The notes under the pieces are model-generated. The model was given only the letters and a program-made list of their open reading frames with translations. It was not told the DNA's origin and did not search any database. A stretch of DNA of 64,000 nucleotides, taken from the NCBI RefSeq assembly GCF_003337565.1, contig NZ_QPJL01000002.1, positions 186,001 through 250,000 of the forward strand, written 5' to 3'. Each line of letters starts with the position of its first letter. Within the stretch, counting starts at the first letter, position 1. Of this stretch, positions 55,742-64,000 are shown in pieces. Both the position numbers and the translations under genes were made by a program. The stretch comes from Paracoccus lutimaris (lineage in GTDB: Bacteria; Pseudomonadota; Alphaproteobacteria; Rhodobacterales; Rhodobacteraceae).

Positions 55742-57442
55742 ATGTCACCACGCCAGCCGCCAAATCCCTCAGCCATCTCGCAGCGCTCGGAACGCAGCGC
55801 CTATGCCGAGGCGACGCCCGCGACGGGTGTCGTCGCGCCCTGCATGGGACCGGTCATGGTCTGCGCGAATTACGACGACCGCTGGCGGACACCCGTCACC
55901 ATGAGCCCGCTGCGCATCACCGACATGAACGGCAAGGTCGTTCTGGACGGCGGCGCGCGCACGCTCGGGCTGCCCAGTTTCGGCATGCAGGACGGCCAGG
56001 CGATCAGCGGCGTCCGTCCCCAGCTTGGCACCTTCACCTTCAACGCCGCGACCCGCGGTCCGGCCAGCATCGCATTGGTGGGCGATCCATCGGCCGATCA
56101 GCAGATCAAGGCGCTGGAAGCGCAGATCATCGAGGATCTGCGCGCCTTTGCCACCTCGATGGAAACCGCGCTGCAACCCTGGATCAATGAATGGAACGAC
56201 CAGGGCTGGATGGGGGTGGTCAAGACCTTCTTCGAAAGCGCGCGGAACGGCATTTCCCAGTGGTGGGACGGCGAAGGCGAATTCTGGGCCGCCGTCTGGG
56301 ATTGGCTTTCGAAACTGCCCGAGGTGGCCGAGGATGCCTGGGACAGCCTGAGCTCGACCACCAAGGCCCTTTGGGAAAACCGCGCGCGGATCACCGAGCT
56401 GCTGGAGGCGCTCAGCCAGGGCGCGGTCAACAGCTTCGAGGCCTGTATCGAGGCCCTGAAGAATGCCCTCGCCAAGCTCCCCGGACTGGAGGAGATCGCC
56501 GAAACCTTCCGGCAGCTGGTCGATGAAAGCGCCGAATGGGTCGGCGCGATGATCGAGATGATGCGCAACACCCGCGTCCTCGATGTGCTGGGCGGCACGG
56601 TCGTCGGCATCGTGATGACGCTGACCCCCAATTTCTGGGCCGATATCGTCGGCACCGTCGGCGGCTATCTGATCCCCGAGATCATTCTGGCGGCCATATT
56701 CGCCGTGCTGACCTATTTTACCGCCGGGACCGCCGGCGGTCTTCTGGCCGCGCGTCTGACGAAATTCACCACATCCGTGGTGACCAAGCTGAAGGCCGCC
56801 GGCAAGGCCGGCAAGGCGGCGCTGAAGATCTTCGAGTTCCTCACGCAGCTGACGCAGAAGATGCTCGATCTGATCAAGGCGCTGAAGCGCAAGATCGAAG
56901 AGGCGGTCGAAAGCGCGACGGATGTCCTGACCCGGATCACGCGCCGCGCCGGACGCCGGATCGAACCGGCCGCGGACCTGCCCTGCTTCAAGAAGCCGTT
57001 CGGGGTGTCGGACAAACAGTTTGACGACCAGCTTCGCGAACAGGAAGCCGCGATCAACAACAGCGATCTGTCCGAATTGATCCGGCGGCGTGACATGGTC
57101 AAGAATCAGGGCACGAAAGCGCTGCGCGATGCCGATGCGCAGCGGACGGCCCGGACCGAATGGATCAATGCAAGAGCCGCCGAAATCATGGAGGGCGGCC
57201 AGCATTCACGCCGCAAGGCGGTCGAGCTTGCCCAGAACGAGGCCTCGAAGCTTGATGCCACGCATGTGCTCGACATTGTTGCCGGCGGCGATCCATCGGC
57301 CATCAGCGGCCTGCAGGACAGCAGCGTGAACCGCTCGATCGGTCGGCAATGGCGCGACCGGGTCGGTTCGCTGGACGACGCCCTGGCGCATCAGAAAGGC
57401 AAGGGATACGACAAGGCCCATGTCAAGCTCAAGAGATGCTGA
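55742..57442 (+). CDS. Type VI DNase effector with C-terminal Ntox15 domain
   Basis: The 566-aa protein resembles Agrobacterium Tde effectors: an N-terminal region with glycine-rich conserved blocks (residues 25-115), a helical linker, a hydrophobic segment (about residues 283-336, glycine-rich) that could cross the target membrane, a Lys/Ala-rich stretch and a C-terminal Ntox15 (polymorphic toxin type 15) domain. The Ntox15 HxxD motif is H508-VL-D511 in LDATHVLDIVAGGDP, the catalytic motif of Tde DNases. It sits between the adaptor and an immunity gene. A secreted DNase role is thus well supported, but delivery by T6SS is inferred. Confidence 0.88.
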   Translation: MSPRQPPNPSAISQRSERSAYAEATPATGVVAPCMGPVMVCANYDDRWRTPVTMSPLRITDMNGKVVLDGGARTLGLPSFGMQDGQAISGVRPQLGTFTFNAATRGPASIALVGDPSADQQIKALEAQIIEDLRAFATSMETALQPWINEWNDQGWMGVVKTFFESARNGISQWWDGEGEFWAAVWDWLSKLPEVAEDAWDSLSSTTKALWENRARITELLEALSQGAVNSFEACIEALKNALAKLPGLEEIAETFRQLVDESAEWVGAMIEMMRNTRVLDVLGGTVVGIVMTLTPNFWADIVGTVGGYLIPEIILAAIFAVLTYFTAGTAGGLLAARLTKFTTSVVTKLKAAGKAGKAALKIFEFLTQLTQKMLDLIKALKRKIEEAVESATDVLTRITRRAGRRIEPAADLPCFKKPFGVSDKQFDDQLREQEAAINNSDLSELIRRRDMVKNQGTKALRDADAQRTARTEWINARAAEIMEGGQHSRRKAVELAQNEASKLDATHVLDIVAGGDPSAISGLQDSSVNRSIGRQWRDRVGSLDDALAHQKGKGYDKAHVKLKRC

Positions 57443-57549
57443 CCGCCGCCCGTCACGCCGGCATTGGCGGTGACGGGCGCCCGGCGGTCCGCAGGACTTG
57501 GCAGTCCCCCCCGAAAACCGATATGCCGGATACAGGCCGAAACGAGGAC

Positions 57550-58227
57550 ATGATGGACATTCAAGCCGAAATAGCCGACCTGTTCGAGGATAACGGAGCC
57601 TATCGGGCGCAGCGCCCCGCCCCGCCGGAGCTGATCGCCGAATTTCAGGGCAAACTGCCGGAATTCCTGCTGGCGATCTGGAAGGACAAGGGTTTCGGCA
57701 GCTGGGCCAATGGCCTATTCAGCCTGTGCAATCCGCATGATTTCAAAGGGTTGGTTTCGCAGATCGTTCATGCCGACAAGGACCTGTCGCACAAGGACTG
57801 CCATATCTTTGCCCATTCCGCCTTCGGCAAGCTGATCTTGTGGAGCGAACGCCATGGCATCGTGAATGTCGACCTGCTCAATGGCAGGCTGTCATGCCCC
57901 TGGCTGACGACCCCGGCAAAGAAGGGCAATCCCGACGTGGCGATGGCCCTTGCCCTGTCGCTTTATGGCGAGGCGCTGCAGGCCCTGAACGTCTATGACG
58001 AGAACGACAAGCCGCTGTTCGCGCGCGCCGCGAAAAAGCTGGGCACGCCCGAGCCGATGCAGGCCTTCGGCTTTTTCCCGGCGCTGGCTATGGGTGGCGC
58101 GCGGGATCTCAAGAGCATCAAGATCACGCCGGCGATGGAATATTTCCTGTTTCTCGCTCAGCTGCAGCAGTTCCAGCTGGTTGATTATCTGTCGCAGCCG
58201 CCCCGGATCGTGCGTCAGATCGGCTGA
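57550..58227 (+). CDS. Cognate immunity protein (GAD-like/DUF1851, Tdi-type)
   Basis: The 225-aa (or 224-aa) protein has a GAD-like N-domain (RPAPPELIAEFQGKLPEFLLAIWKDKGFGSWANGLFSLCNPHDF) and a DUF1851 C-domain (YGEALQALNVYDENDKPLFARAAKKLGTPEPMQAFGFFPALAMGGARDLKSIKITPAMEYFLFLAQ). This pair is the architecture of Tdi immunity proteins that neutralise Tde DNases. Tandem ATGs at 57550 and 57553 lie after a GAGG; the second has better spacing. It follows the effector gene by 107 bp. Confidence 0.88.
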   Translation: MMDIQAEIADLFEDNGAYRAQRPAPPELIAEFQGKLPEFLLAIWKDKGFGSWANGLFSLCNPHDFKGLVSQIVHADKDLSHKDCHIFAHSAFGKLILWSERHGIVNVDLLNGRLSCPWLTTPAKKGNPDVAMALALSLYGEALQALNVYDENDKPLFARAAKKLGTPEPMQAFGFFPALAMGGARDLKSIKITPAMEYFLFLAQLQQFQLVDYLSQPPRIVRQIG

Positions 58228-58465
58228 CAGACCCGCGCCCCGACCCTGTCAGGGGCAGGCCGGGCGCCGCCTCGCCGATGCACTCAACGCGCCCAGCGTG
58301 TCGCCACCGATCACGATGACTGGACGGATTGCGCCCTGGAAGCCAGCCGCTCACAGCAATGAACCCAAGCCGGAAGCGGAATTGAAAGATCTGCCGCATC
58401 TGGCCCCCATATCGCGTATCGAAGAAGGGCGCGAAGGGAATGGCTCGGCCCAATGCGCGGCTCGG

Positions 58466-58822
58466 CTATCCCGGGGTCACGGAGGGTTCAGGCTTCAATG
58501 GATCATGGCCGCTGTGCCAATATTCGTACCACTCGTCCAGTTCCGGCTGCGCGATCAGGCGTGCCTACTTGCGCGTCAACCCGCCCTTTCTGATCAGGCC
58601 TTCATAATCGGTCAGGTTATGGCGGATATAATTATGCACGACAATCGACAGAGCTGCGACAATCCTGGTCTTCTTGGTCCAGTCGCGCGCGATCAGCCGT
58701 TGCAGGACCTGCGCCTTGTGATCCTCGGGACAATACGGGAAATGCCGCGCCATTGCATCCTCGCAGCTGGCCAGTGAAAATCTTTTGTAGCCAGGGAGTT
58801 GCGAAGCGTTCGGATCACTCAT
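58466..58822 (-). pseudogene. DUF2293-domain gene interrupted by an amber codon
   Basis: The minus-strand frame from MSDPNASQLPGYKRF to IRHNLTDYEGLIRKGGLTRK is a DUF2293-like protein. It stops at TAG 58567-58565. The same frame continues A-R-L-I-A-Q-P-E-L-D-E-W-Y-E-Y-W and 16 further codons to a TAG at 58468-58466. DUF2293 proteins usually continue with EAR at this point, so a GAG-to-TAG change is likely. The first 85 aa may still be expressed. The 238 bp between the immunity gene and this frame show no gene. Confidence 0.7.
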
Positions 58823-59384
58823 GCTGCTTCTACTTTCATCGCTGCCTCGCTTTGGATCGGTTCTCACCGCCACTCGGCACGTTTTTGACGCGGCGGGCCG
58901 CGATCAGCCCCAATCATGCTATCCAGATCAAGGCATAGACAACCCGCAGGCTGCGGATGCCTTGAACGCACCTGCCTGAACTCGGCCGAACGGATGATCA
59001 CCTCGTCGCGGCTTGGCGGGTTCAGATGCATGAGGTTGAAATATGGGCACGGAAAGGGTGCGGGAAGGCGCGCTCGCCAGAGCGCCTTAGGCTCGGGACT
59101 CATCGCAAAAAAGATGGCGGTAGCGGCCAGGGCGGTTGCGAAGAGAAAGACCTTCGGGCCTCGGTCGTGGCGGGTGGCAGCGCGCCGCCCATCCTTGCGC
59201 CTGCCGAAACGGCCCCGAGCCATGCATCCGATCCCGTATTCAGGCTGCTCGCAAACACCTGGTATCAACGGCTGCGGGCAACCCGGCAGCAAATGAGCGA
59301 CGATGCGGTCCGAGCTCGGCAAAGACGGGCCGCATCGCGGGGTGTTTCGGAATTCTCCGCCTGCGGGCCCGATATGGGCCGCGA
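58823..59384. other. Gap region with no confident gene
   Basis: The 562 bp between the DUF2293 frame and the carbonic anhydrase gene hold overlapping open frames on both strands without ribosome sites or known families. The best minus-strand candidate, listed next, is weak. Confidence 0.5.
58864..59223 (-). CDS. Doubtful 119-aa membrane-anchored hypothetical protein
   Basis: A frame from MARGRFGRRKDGRRAATRHDRG has one hydrophobic helix (VFLFATALAATAIFFAM) after a basic N-terminus, typical of a small inner-membrane protein, then a Pro-rich region. No ribosome site or family was found, and the overlapping plus-strand frame is equally open. It may be random GC-rich open frame. Confidence 0.2.
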   Translation of the reverse strand: MARGRFGRRKDGRRAATRHDRGPKVFLFATALAATAIFFAMSPEPKALWRARLPAPFPCPYFNLMHLNPPSRDEVIIRSAEFRQVRSRHPQPAGCLCLDLDSMIGADRGPPRQKRAEWR

Positions 59385-60035
59385 TCAGGTCACCAGACTG
59401 AACGCCTGAGACCTGCCATCATACTGATCAAGCGTGCCTTGCGCGATGTCGTGCAGGACCCCATGCAGCGACAATTCACCTGACTCGACCGCCGCCTTCA
59501 CGAATGGGAAGGTCATCAGGTTTTCAAGCGAGATCACAACCGCCTGCCTCTCCAGCGCCTTGATCTGTTCTTCGGGCGGCAAGGTCACGACCCGCTCGTA
59601 GCCAGGACGCAGGATATCCATCCAGCGGCCGACGAAGCTGGTCTTCTCCTCAAGCTCTGGCGCATGGCCAGAACACATCGCATGGCACCCCTGAACCCCG
59701 CCGCAATTGGTATGCCCCACGACCACGAGATGGGCGACCTTGAGCGTCTTCACCGCATATTCGACGGCGGCCGAGGTGCCGTGCTGCTCGCCATCCGGCG
59801 CATAGGCGGGCACGAGGTTGGCGATATTGCGGTGAATGAAGAACTCTCCCGAATCAGCCCCGAAGATCGAGGTGACATGAACGCGCGAATCGCAACAGGC
59901 GATCACCATCGCACGGGGACGCTGACCGTCCTCGGCCAGTCGGCGATACCAGGCACGGTTCTCGACAAAGGCAGTTGCGCGCCATCCATGATAGCGCTGG
60001 ACCAGATATTGCGGCAGCGGCGTGGCATCGATCAT
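59385..60035 (-). CDS. Beta-class carbonic anhydrase
   Basis: This 216-aa zinc enzyme interconverts CO2 and bicarbonate. The zinc-ligand residues are visible as C and D in VIACCDSRV and H and C in VVVGHTNCGGV. FFIHRNIANLVP and SAAVEYAVKTL are further family blocks. It stands alone; the start codon at 60035 is accepted. Members are cytoplasmic and support carboxylation and pH control. Confidence 0.95.
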   Translation of the reverse strand: MIDATPLPQYLVQRYHGWRATAFVENRAWYRRLAEDGQRPRAMVIACCDSRVHVTSIFGADSGEFFIHRNIANLVPAYAPDGEQHGTSAAVEYAVKTLKVAHLVVVGHTNCGGVQGCHAMCSGHAPELEEKTSFVGRWMDILRPGYERVVTLPPEEQIKALERQAVVISLENLMTFPFVKAAVESGELSLHGVLHDIAQGTLDQYDGRSQAFSLVT

Positions 60036-60179
60036 CGCGTCCTCATCGACTGTTCGTCCGCTTGATAACCGCGGATTGGATAAAGTTCGAGCGGTTTAGC
60101 GCAGCCAGCCTAACCTTTTCTTGAGAGATTGATGACAGTTTGCGCGGAGGTATGCGGGAACACGGGTTGAGGGAATCAC

Positions 60180-60557
60180 ATGACAAAGATTGCGGTCCTC
60201 ACCGTCGACGAAGCCGTGCATATCGACTTGCAAAGACTTGAGCAAATCATCCGCGAACTGGGCGAGGCGACGGCTGCGCAAGTCATCGGCGCGGCGCTTG
60301 AGCAGCTGGCGCTGGCGCTGACGCGGACCCTGGCCGCCGCCGAAAAAACCGATCTTGTCGAGGTGGTTACCCAGGCCGAACAGCTTGCCCGCCTGGCTTG
60401 GCAAGTCGGGCTGGTCACGCTGGCCGGGGTTGCCGTCGATGTCGGCAGCTGCGCCGAACGGCAGGATCGGTCCGGTCTGGCGGCGACATCCGCCCGCCTG
60501 CGCAGGATCGGCAATCGTTCCCTGACCGAGATATGGGATGCGCCGGGCAGCAAGTGA
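60180..60557 (+). CDS. Conserved-type hypothetical helical protein (125 aa)
   Basis: The protein is alanine/leucine-rich and almost wholly helical (ELGEATAAQVIGAALEQLALALTRTLAAAEKTDLVEVVTQAEQLARLAWQVGLVTLAGVAVDVGSC), with a short RIGNRSLTEIWDAPGSK end. No known family was recognised. The frame is in good codon usage, ahead of the aminopeptidase operon on the same strand by 76 bp. The ribosome site is weak. Confidence 0.6.
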   Translation: MTKIAVLTVDEAVHIDLQRLEQIIRELGEATAAQVIGAALEQLALALTRTLAAAEKTDLVEVVTQAEQLARLAWQVGLVTLAGVAVDVGSCAERQDRSGLAATSARLRRIGNRSLTEIWDAPGSK

Positions 60558-60633
60558 GCCGTGGTCCGGTTCCTCTTGCAGCTTCCCTCATGCGCGCTAG
60601 GCTGCGCCCGACATGAAAATGACGAGGATGCCG

Positions 60634-62037
60634 ATGTCCCCCCGATTTGCGGATCCCTCCGCCCCGTCGCTTCCCTTGTGGCTGGTCAGGCCGGGCGAAA
60701 GCGGTCCCGCATTCCCGCAAGACACCGGCGCAGCGACCCGCCAATGGGCCATGGCGCAGGGGTTCAAGGGCAATGCCGGCCAGGTCTGCCTGCTGCCGGC
60801 GCCGGATGGCACGATTTCCGGGGCGCTCTACGGAATCGGGCCGGTTGCTGCGGCGACCGGCCGCCCCCCGCGTGAGCGTTATCTTCTGGCCCGAGCGGCC
60901 GAAACCCTGCCCTCGGGGAACTGGCGGCTTGCCTGCCAGCCCGACGGTTTCGATGCCGCATTGGGCGCATTGGGCTGGCTTTTCGCCCAGTACCGCTTTG
61001 CCCGCTACAAGAAGGCCGAACCGCCATCGGCTTGGCTGGTCTGTCCTGACAATGTGGACCAGACCCGGCTTCTGGCCCTGGCCGGGGGCGAATTCCTCGC
61101 ACGCGACCTGATCAACACGCCGACTTCGGATATGGGGCCGGCCGAGCTTGAACAGGCGGCGCGCGATCTGGCCGACCGATATAGCGCGGAAATCTCGGTC
61201 ACGGCCGGTGACCAGCTGCTGGCGCAGAACTTTCCGATGATCCATGCCGTCGGGCGGGCCGGGGCTCAGGCGCCGCGCCTGCTGGATCTGCGCTTTCCCG
61301 GCGACGGCCCGCGCGTGACGCTGGTCGGAAAAGGCGTATGTTTCGACACTGGCGGGCTGGACATCAAACCGGCCGCCTCGATGGCGCTGATGAAAAAGGA
61401 CATGGGTGGCGCCGCGAATGTCCTTGGTCTGGCCGAGACGATGGCGCGGCTGGGTCTGACCCGCGACATCCGCCTGCGGGTGCTGATCCCGGCGGTGGAA
61501 AACGCCATCTCGTCGAACGCATTCCGGCCCGGCGATATCCTGACCAGCCGCAAGGGCCTGACGGTCGAGGTGAACAATACCGATGCCGAGGGGCGGCTGG
61601 TTCTGGCCGATGCATTGGCCCTGGCCGATGAAGAGGCGCCCGAACTTCTGATCTCGATGGCCACGCTGACCGGCGCGGCGCGGGTTGCGCTGGGACCGGA
61701 CCTGCCGCCCTTTTTCTGCGACGACGACCGCGTGGCGGCCGCGCTGCAGGCCTCGGGCCGGGATCATGCGGATCCGATCTGGCGCATGCCCTTCTGGGAA
61801 CCCTATGAGTCCATGATCGAGCCCGCCATCGCCGATCTGGACAATGCGCCCGGCGGCGGATTCGCCGGGGCGATTACGGCCGCGCTGTTCCTGCGCCGCT
61901 TTACCGGCCGGGCCCGGCATTACGCGCATTTCGACATCTATGGCTGGCAACCCAGCGCCGCGCCCGGCCGTCCGAAAGGCGGGGCGGGACAGGGGATGCG
62001 CGCGATTCTGAACGCGCTGCCCGGGATTCTGACATGA
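60634..62037 (+). CDS. Leucyl aminopeptidase-family metalloprotease (M17)
   Basis: M17 peptidases remove N-terminal residues using two divalent metals. The 467-aa protein has the signature NTDAEGRLVLADAL and metal-ligand residues in VTLVGKGVCFDTGGLDIKPAASMALMKKDMGGAANVLGLAE. The start at 60634 (MSPRFADP) has GAGG 6 bp upstream; ATGs at 60613-60628 are less likely. It overlaps the NlpC/P60 gene by 4 bp, so both form an operon with a saccharopine dehydrogenase-type gene. Confidence 0.92.
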   Translation: MSPRFADPSAPSLPLWLVRPGESGPAFPQDTGAATRQWAMAQGFKGNAGQVCLLPAPDGTISGALYGIGPVAAATGRPPRERYLLARAAETLPSGNWRLACQPDGFDAALGALGWLFAQYRFARYKKAEPPSAWLVCPDNVDQTRLLALAGGEFLARDLINTPTSDMGPAELEQAARDLADRYSAEISVTAGDQLLAQNFPMIHAVGRAGAQAPRLLDLRFPGDGPRVTLVGKGVCFDTGGLDIKPAASMALMKKDMGGAANVLGLAETMARLGLTRDIRLRVLIPAVENAISSNAFRPGDILTSRKGLTVEVNNTDAEGRLVLADALALADEEAPELLISMATLTGAARVALGPDLPPFFCDDDRVAAALQASGRDHADPIWRMPFWEPYESMIEPAIADLDNAPGGGFAGAITAALFLRRFTGRARHYAHFDIYGWQPSAAPGRPKGGAGQGMRAILNALPGILT

Positions 62038-62888
62038 CCGCCGTCGCGCTGGATCGCCGGCTGACCCCGGCCAATGACCGGATCGCCCTCGAGTCGCTGC
62101 GTGGCGTGATCGAGCGTCCCGCCTATACGCCCGGACGCCCGGTGCGCCTGACCGCGCCACTGTCCGATCTGTGCCGTGCGCCCGACGGCCCGCGCGACCG
62201 GCAGGTGAATTTCGGCGCGGATCTGACCATGCTGGACGAGCAGGACGGCTGGAGCTTCGTGCAGGCCGCCCAGGACGGCTATTGCGGCTGGCTGCCGGCC
62301 GGCGATCTGGGCCAGGTCTCGTCCGTGATCACCCACCGGGTTCGCGCGCCCGCCACGCATATCTATCCCGAACCGAACATGAAACGCCGCGAATTGATGG
62401 GGCTCTCGCTGGGTGCCCGACTTTCGGTGACCGACATGAAGGACGGGTTCGCGCGGCTGGCACAGGGCGGATGGGTGCCGCTGCAACACATCTCGGAGCG
62501 GCCGGCAGAGGATCCGGCCAGCATCGCCGAAACGCTGATCGGCACGCCCTATCTGTGGGGCGGCAACAGTCGCGCAGGGATCGACTGCTCGGGCCTGGCA
62601 CAGGCCGCGCTGACCGCTTGCGCGGTTGCCTGCCCGGGCGACAGCGACATGCAGGAGGCGGCCTTTCCGCATGTTTCAGGCGATATTCGCCGCAACGATC
62701 TGCTGTTCTGGCCCGGCCATGTCGCGCTGGCACTGGATGGCGAAAGGATGATCCACGCCACCGCCTTCGCCATGGCCGTCATCATCGAGCCGATTGCTCA
62801 CGCCATCGCGCGGATCGACACCAGCGGCCAGGGGCCGTTTCTGGGTGCGCGGCGTCCATCGCTTGCCGCAACCGGCGCCTTCCCCTAG
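62034..62888 (+). CDS. NlpC/P60-family cysteine peptidase
   Basis: The 284-aa protein has two SH3-like domains (residues about 25-165) and a C-terminal NlpC/P60 domain with Cys in NSRAGIDCSGLAQAAL and His in FWPGHVALALDGERMIHA. Members cleave peptidoglycan-stem peptide bonds such as D-Glu-diaminopimelate. No signal peptide is seen, so it probably works in the cytoplasm on muropeptides. It overlaps the M17 aminopeptidase gene by 4 bp, which would fit recycling of muropeptides. Confidence 0.9.
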   Translation: MTAVALDRRLTPANDRIALESLRGVIERPAYTPGRPVRLTAPLSDLCRAPDGPRDRQVNFGADLTMLDEQDGWSFVQAAQDGYCGWLPAGDLGQVSSVITHRVRAPATHIYPEPNMKRRELMGLSLGARLSVTDMKDGFARLAQGGWVPLQHISERPAEDPASIAETLIGTPYLWGGNSRAGIDCSGLAQAALTACAVACPGDSDMQEAAFPHVSGDIRRNDLLFWPGHVALALDGERMIHATAFAMAVIIEPIAHAIARIDTSGQGPFLGARRPSLAATGAFP

Positions 62889-62917
62889 GCTTTCACGAGT
62901 CACGGCAGGAGACAGGC

Positions 62918-63985
62918 ATGCCGCATCTTTGGGTCCGCTCGGAAAGCCGCGCCAATGAACGGCGTGTCGGCATCACGCCCGATGGCGTCCAAGATCTGCG
63001 CGCCCAAGGCTTTCGCATCACCGTCGAGGACAGCCCGCATCGTATTCTGCCCATTGCCGGCTTCGCCGATGCCGGTGCCGAGATCGCAGCCGAAGGAACC
63101 TGGCCCGAGGCCCCATCGGATGCGATCGTCTTCGGGCTGAAGGAACTGCCCGAGGACGGGCGCGCCCTGCGCCATCGCCACATCATGTTCGGCCATGCCT
63201 ATAAGGGCCAGCCGGCCGGACAAAAGCTGCTGCAACGCTTTCGCGACGGCGGCGGCACGCTTTACGATCTGGAATACCTGACCGACGAGGCTGGCCGGCG
63301 GCTGGCCGCCTTTGGGTATTGGGCGGGCTATGCGGGGGCGGCGGTTTCGCTAAGCGCCTGGGCGGCGCAAAGGCGCGGCGGGATCTGCGGGCCGGTGCAG
63401 GCCTGGCCGACGCAACGGGCGCTGAACGACGCGCTGCGGGCGGAACTGGACGCGACCGGCGCCGCGCGGCCCCATGCCATCATCATCGGCGCGCTGGGAC
63501 GGGTGGGCAGCGGCGCCTCGGACCTGTTGACGGGACTGGGGGTCAGGATCACGAAATGGGACATGGCCGAAACCGCCAGCGGCGGACCTTTCCCCGAAAT
63601 CCTGATCCATGAGCTGTTCATCAACTGCATTCTGGCCGGTCCCAAAACCCCGGTCTTTCTGCACGCCGAGGCCGTGGCGCCCGGCCGAGCGCTGACGGTG
63701 ATCGGCGACGTAGCCTGCGACCCCTCCAGCGATTTCAACCCGATCAAGGTCTATGACCGGGTGACCGACTGGGCAGAGCCGGTCCTGCGCGTGGCCGAGG
63801 CACCGGTGCTGGACGTCATGGCCATCGACAACCTGCCTTCGCTGCTGCCGCGCGAAAGCTCGCTGGATTTCGCCGCTCAGTTGCTGCCGGTGCTGCGGGA
63901 TCTGGACCGTATCGATCAGGGGCCATGGGGCCGCGCCCAACAGATGTTTGCCGCGCATCGCGCGGCGCTTGGATCGGGCCCATGA
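62918..63985 (+). CDS. Saccharopine dehydrogenase (lysine-forming type)
   Basis: The 355-aa protein resembles the Lys1-type NAD-dependent saccharopine dehydrogenase (alanine dehydrogenase/transhydrogenase-like fold): the start LWVRSESRANERRVGITPDGVQDLRAQGFRITVEDSP and the nucleotide-binding motif IIGALGRVGSGASDLLTGLGV. GCAGGAG precedes the ATG at 62918. In alphaproteobacteria it usually comes as a pair with a second, Lys9-type saccharopine reductase, which would fit the overlapping gene that begins at 63982. Direction (degradation or synthesis of lysine) is not evident. Confidence 0.88.
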   Translation: MPHLWVRSESRANERRVGITPDGVQDLRAQGFRITVEDSPHRILPIAGFADAGAEIAAEGTWPEAPSDAIVFGLKELPEDGRALRHRHIMFGHAYKGQPAGQKLLQRFRDGGGTLYDLEYLTDEAGRRLAAFGYWAGYAGAAVSLSAWAAQRRGGICGPVQAWPTQRALNDALRAELDATGAARPHAIIIGALGRVGSGASDLLTGLGVRITKWDMAETASGGPFPEILIHELFINCILAGPKTPVFLHAEAVAPGRALTVIGDVACDPSSDFNPIKVYDRVTDWAEPVLRVAEAPVLDVMAIDNLPSLLPRESSLDFAAQLLPVLRDLDRIDQGPWGRAQQMFAAHRAALGSGP

Positions 63986-64000
63986 ACCTGCCCGGGAACG
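63982..64000 (+). CDS. Start of a further gene (partial at window end)
   Basis: An ATG at 63982 overlaps the saccharopine dehydrogenase stop by ATGA and opens MNLPGN before the window ends. A second saccharopine dehydrogenase-type gene is commonly found here, but only six codons are visible. Confidence 0.4.

Noticed and set aside
58228-58465. Possible extra gene just after the immunity gene
   Set aside because: Plus-strand frames here have no ribosome site and no family; the sequence after the amber codon on the minus strand explains part of it.

Overview
The window is GC-rich DNA with tight, often ATGA-overlapping operons and alphaproteobacterial gene families. A periplasmic nitrate reductase operon, a SigF/NrsF pair with a bufferin cluster, tripartite tricarboxylate transport, a DUF2126/ATP-grasp/transglutaminase cluster and a type VI DNase module together suggest a Rhodobacteraceae member, most likely Paracoccus or a close relative. 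The genus is an inference from gene content, not from a marker gene. No rRNA, tRNA or CRISPR array was seen.

Layout. 1-4.3 kb: an extracytoplasmic binding protein followed by tctC-tctB-tctA. 4.5-8.9 kb: a DUF1127-like small protein, an EamA exporter with a divergent AraC regulator, and an acyltransferase/CdsA-like/CDP-alcohol transferase lipid operon. 8.9-15.5 kb (minus strand): small transglutaminase, circularly permuted ATP-grasp/alpha-E protein, and giant transglutaminase-DUF2126 protein. 15.7-19.5 kb: nrsF-sigF diverging from bufA1-bufB-bufC-doxX, with a matched ECF promoter (GTAAC[C/G]-N16-CGAA) on each side. 19.6-24.4 kb: napEFDABC with promoter and terminator. 24.4-26.2 kb: isochorismatase-like hydrolase and pirin.

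26.5-34.1 kb is an RND efflux operon whose adaptor gene is split by a 3,261-bp IS1-family element. The element has perfect 19-bp inverted repeats and an 8-bp target duplication. Besides its DDE transposase it carries a HigB-like toxin, a HigA-like antitoxin fused to an ImmA/IrrE protease domain, and two small unknown proteins. An internal copy of the terminal repeat beside the transposase suggests that cargo was added to a simple IS.

34.3-42.9 kb: MprF, then a probable sucrose locus of amylosucrase, SRPBCC protein, GPH-type MFS transporter, UspA and LacI regulator, with a perfect LacI-type palindrome in the divergent control region. 43.3-48.2 kb: a surface-glycan-like cluster of alpha/beta hydrolase with proline-rich tail, FkbM methyltransferase, glycosyltransferase and HAD-IIIC/SGNH protein. 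48.3-50.0 kb: MerR regulator and Old Yellow Enzyme. 50.6-54.5 kb: a large RTX metzincin protease and a YbaY-like protein.

54.7-58.2 kb is a compact type VI effector module: DUF4123 adaptor, Ntox15 (HxxD) DNase toxin and GAD-like/DUF1851 immunity protein, with no secretion apparatus in the window. A DUF2293 gene broken by an amber codon follows. The right end holds a beta-carbonic anhydrase and a leucyl aminopeptidase/NlpC-P60/saccharopine dehydrogenase operon that runs off the edge.
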